In this document: positions 6,558-8,740 of the stretch, piece after piece
How the letters are laid out: each line of letters starts with the position of its first letter
Numbering within the stretch: the first letter of the stretch is position 1
Assembly: GCA_017421145.1 (NCBI GenBank)
Contig: JAFOTA010000091.1
Span: forward strand, 1-8,740
Direction of reading: 5' to 3'
From: Treponema sp.
GTDB taxonomy: Bacteria; Spirochaetota; Spirochaetia; Treponematales; Treponemataceae
DNA: 8,740 nt
Translations under genes and position numbers: made by a program
Notes under the pieces: model-generated
Seen by the model: the letters and a program-made list of their open reading frames with translations, nothing else
Databases searched by the model: none
Told to the model about the DNA's origin: nothing

Positions 6558-8303
6558 ATGAAAGCAAAAAAAATCATTTTGGCATTACTTGCGCCTTTGG
6601 TTTTATTTTCGTTTTTTTCATGCGGAAATAAATCGAAGCTCAATGACGGAACTTTCACCGGTAAGGGTGAAGGCAGAAACGGCCCAATCGAAGTTTCTAT
6701 CACCGTCAAAAACGGAGCCGTCAAATCAGCGGCAATTATAAGCGAACAGGAAACCGAAGATATCGGAAAGCCTGTGGAGCAGCCCATACTTGACAAATTC
6801 ATCCGCTATGGTGGAAAGACAAAAGGCATAGATGCAGTCAGCGGAGCGACAATCACCGTAAACGGTATGATCCAGGCTCTTGAGGATGCCCTTAAAAATG
6901 CAAGGGGAGAAGCAGTCGAGAAAACCGGTTATGAAAATACGGAATGCGACATTGTCATCATCGGTGCAGGTGGTGCAGGACTTACGGCGGCAACCGAAGC
7001 GGCGAGCAAAAAAGCAAAGGTAATCGTCCTTGAAAAAATGGGAATCGTCGGAGGAAACACGAATTCTTCAACAGGCGGAATAAACGCTTCTTATACAAAA
7101 GAGCAGGAAAGGCTCGGTATAACTGATTCACCTGACGTTTTCTACGAAGATACGATGAAAGGCGGAAAATACTTGAACGACCCGGATTTGGTAAGGACTC
7201 TCGTTGACAATTCAGCGGCCATGGTAGACTGGCTTGAATCTGATCTTGTCGGTGCAGATTTGAGCGACGTCGGAATTTTCGGCGGTGCAACGAACAAAAG
7301 AATCCACAGACCTCAGGGCGGTTCCGCAATCGGTGCGCATCTTGTCCCTCATCTTTATGAAGCGGCTTTGAAACAGGGTGCTGAAATCCGCACGAACAAC
7401 AAGGTCGTTGACATCCTCAAGGGTGATGACGGAAAGGCTTGCGGAGTTAAAGTTGAATATGAGGGAAAAATATACGAGATCCGCGCAAAGGCAGTGATAG
7501 TTGCGACCGGTGGTTTTTCTGCAAATCAGGAAATGGTGACCAAGTATCAGCCTGGTCTTGCAGGATTTGCAACGACGAACCACAAAGGAGCCACTGGTGA
7601 TGCATTCGGTCTCGTTGAAAAATTCGATGCAGCATTGGTTCAGATGGAGCAGATTCAGACCCACCCTACCGTCGTTCCGGGAACAGGAATAATGATTACT
7701 GAGGCTGTACGCGGTAACGGAGCAATCCTCGTGAGCAGGACTGGAAAACGTTTCATAAATGAAATGGAAACGCGCGACGTTGTTTCTGCCGCAATCCTTG
7801 CAGAACCGGGCGCAACGACATTCCTTGTCTTCGATCAGAGCGTAAGGGATTCATTGAGCGCAATCGGCGGTTATGAAAAGCAGAATCTTGTGACCAAGGC
7901 CGACACTCTTCCTGAACTTGCTGACAAGCTCGGCATAACAGGAGCAGAAGCAGAGCAGTTCGTCAAGACCATTTCTGAGTACAACGGATTTGTGAGCGCA
8001 AAAGACGACAAAGACTTCCACCGCAACCCGGAAAGCATGGAGCGTTCTTTGGAACAGGCACCTTTCTATGCAATCGAAGTTGAGCCGGCAGTGCACCACA
8101 CTATGGGCGGTATAAAAATCAACACGAAAGCACAGGTCATCGACAACAAGGGGTCCGTCGTTCCTGGTCTCTTTGCAGCAGGAGAAGTTACGGGCGGCGT
8201 TCATGGTGCAAACAGGCTTGGTGGAAATGCAGTGGCAGACATCTGTATTTTCGGAAAGATTTCAGCCGACAGTGCGCTTGAATATGCAGGAATTGCAAAA
8301 TAA
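6558..8303 (+). CDS. Lipoprotein flavin reductase: covalent-FMN domain plus fumarate-reductase-type FAD domain
   Basis: Predicted envelope-anchored reductase that passes electrons from a covalently bound FMN to FAD and on to an alpha,beta-unsaturated carboxylate, most likely fumarate. A signal peptide (1-21) ends in FFSC, giving lipidated Cys22, a relaxed spirochaete-type lipobox. The FMN-binding domain (about 30-110) has DAVSGAT, the ApbE flavinylation motif, with Thr98 as the FMN acceptor. The FAD domain starts with IIGAGGAG (134-141). Active-site matches to soluble flavocytochrome fumarate reductase are His369 (THPT), M-x-T-E-x-x-R (379-385), the proton-donor Arg406 in NEMETRD, His514 in VHHTMGG and Arg553 in GANRLGG. 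There is no CxxCH, so the cytochrome domain of Shewanella-type enzymes is absent. The M-T-E-R pattern favours fumarate over urocanate or other acids, but this is not proven. ATG is preceded by GGAG. Confidence 0.92.
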   Translation: MKAKKIILALLAPLVLFSFFSCGNKSKLNDGTFTGKGEGRNGPIEVSITVKNGAVKSAAIISEQETEDIGKPVEQPILDKFIRYGGKTKGIDAVSGATITVNGMIQALEDALKNARGEAVEKTGYENTECDIVIIGAGGAGLTAATEAASKKAKVIVLEKMGIVGGNTNSSTGGINASYTKEQERLGITDSPDVFYEDTMKGGKYLNDPDLVRTLVDNSAAMVDWLESDLVGADLSDVGIFGGATNKRIHRPQGGSAIGAHLVPHLYEAALKQGAEIRTNNKVVDILKGDDGKACGVKVEYEGKIYEIRAKAVIVATGGFSANQEMVTKYQPGLAGFATTNHKGATGDAFGLVEKFDAALVQMEQIQTHPTVVPGTGIMITEAVRGNGAILVSRTGKRFINEMETRDVVSAAILAEPGATTFLVFDQSVRDSLSAIGGYEKQNLVTKADTLPELADKLGITGAEAEQFVKTISEYNGFVSAKDDKDFHRNPESMERSLEQAPFYAIEVEPAVHHTMGGIKINTKAQVIDNKGSVVPGLFAAGEVTGGVHGANRLGGNAVADICIFGKISADSALEYAGIAK

Positions 8304-8331
8304 CTGACTGTTTTATAAAGGTGGTCACTAC

Positions 8332-8374
8332 GGATGCGGATTGATACAGCAATGTATTGATCCGCATTTTTTTT
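8332..8374 (+). terminator. Strong intrinsic terminator after the flavin reductase
   Basis: A 14-bp stem joins 8334-8347 with 8354-8367 (8 perfect outer pairs ATGCGGAT/ATCCGCAT, two G-U wobbles, 4 further pairs) around the loop AGCAAT. A run of eight T (8367-8374) follows. It lies about 30 bases past the TAA and separates this gene from the next promoter. Confidence 0.95.
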
Positions 8375-8413
8375 GAAGACAACTTTTCCCGGAATAATAA
8401 TTCTAAAAACCTA

Positions 8414-8442
8414 TTGACCTAGTTAGTAACTAGGTATATACT
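8414..8442 (+). promoter_or_regulatory. Near-consensus sigma-70 promoter of the DUF4418 gene
   Basis: The -35 TTGACC (8414-8419) and -10 TATACT (8437-8442) are separated by exactly 17 bases. The transcript would start near 8449, giving a leader of about 30 bases before the ATG at 8478. An inverted repeat occupies almost the whole spacer, so the promoter is probably repressor-controlled. Confidence 0.85.
8417..8435. promoter_or_regulatory. 19-bp inverted-repeat operator within the promoter spacer
   Basis: ACCTAGTTAGTAACTAGGT has two perfect 9-base arms (ACCTAGTTA / TAACTAGGT) around a single central G. It overlaps the end of the -35 and reaches to within 2 bases of the -10. The geometry fits a dimeric helix-turn-helix repressor such as MarR or TetR family proteins, blocking RNA polymerase. 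The regulator is not encoded in this window. Confidence 0.75.
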
Positions 8443-8477
8443 CCATTTTCGTAATCAATAAACCAGGAGTAAAAAAT

Positions 8478-8740
8478 ATGAAAAAAAAGATTTCAGCATT
8501 TGACGTCGTACTTGCGGTTTTAAGCGCATTTCTTTTCGTGGGGATACTTTTCATCTTCAAGCCGTGCGGTCCAAAAGAAGACGGAAGCTGGATGCGCTGT
8601 CACTGGGCCGGAATAAGCGTTGCGGGCGTAGCGGCTGTTTTGACCGTAATCAGCATCGCCCGTTTTTTCCTTGATTCAAAAGTGAAAACCGGAACCGACA
8701 TTGCAATAATACCGTCAGCAATTCTTGCAGCTCTTCTACC
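8478..8740 (+). CDS. DUF4418 family membrane protein, N-terminal part (continues past window)
   Basis: The ATG at 8478 follows AGGAG (8465-8469) with 8-base spacing. The frame stays open for 87 codons to the window end without a stop. The product begins MKKKISAFDVVLAVLSAFLF, a first membrane helix, followed by FKPCGPKEDGSWMRCHWAG. The latter is the characteristic DUF4418 block with PCG and W-M-x-CHW. A second helix (about 45-62) and the start of a third (from about 74) follow. Family members are small multi-pass proteins of about 130 residues with unknown function. They often lie beside MacB-type ABC transporter ATPase and permease genes, so such genes may follow outside the window; that is inference from family context. 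Expression is probably set by the operator in its promoter. Confidence 0.8.
   Translation, partial: MKKKISAFDVVLAVLSAFLFVGILFIFKPCGPKEDGSWMRCHWAGISVAGVAAVLTVISIARFFLDSKVKTGTDIAIIPSAILAALL

Overview
The window looks like chromosomal DNA of a Treponema-like spirochaete. This is an inference from overall character: moderately low GC, very A-rich lysine/glutamate codon use, a lipoprotein signal with a relaxed spirochaete-type lipobox, a beta-barrel-like outer-membrane protein end, and a DUF4418 membrane protein. No rRNA or other phylogenetic marker is present, so the genus is not proven. I see no tRNA, CRISPR array, insertion sequence or phage gene.

Layout. Bases 2-445 (+) are the last 147 residues of a probable outer-membrane beta-barrel protein. 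A strong hairpin (465-510) separates it from a convergent gene, a fold-III PLP-dependent ornithine/lysine decarboxylase (520-1683, -). A 290-bp intergenic region (1684-1973) carries the decarboxylase leader, an A/T-rich palindrome and the upstream region of sbcD. The leader holds a possible overlapping small reading frame and alternative hairpins. sbcD (1974-3275) and sbcC (3272-6421) form a tightly coupled operon with a TTGA stop/start overlap. They encode the Mre11/Rad50-type nuclease-ATPase that processes DNA ends and hairpins. After a 136-bp gap with a hairpin next to the ribosome binding site comes a 581-residue lipoprotein (6558-8303). It combines a covalent-FMN domain with a FAD fumarate-reductase domain. 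An excellent intrinsic terminator (8332-8374) closes that unit. Next is a near-consensus sigma-70 promoter whose spacer is filled by a 19-bp inverted repeat (8414-8442). It drives the start of a DUF4418 membrane protein (8478 to the window end).

The genes are mostly independent units: envelope protein, polyamine synthesis, DNA repair, anaerobic respiration or redox disposal, and the first gene of a repressor-controlled membrane operon. I found no clear new multi-gene system. The points most worth a second look are the operator/promoter of the DUF4418 operon, the haem-less double-flavin reductase with its leader hairpin, and the decarboxylase leader.
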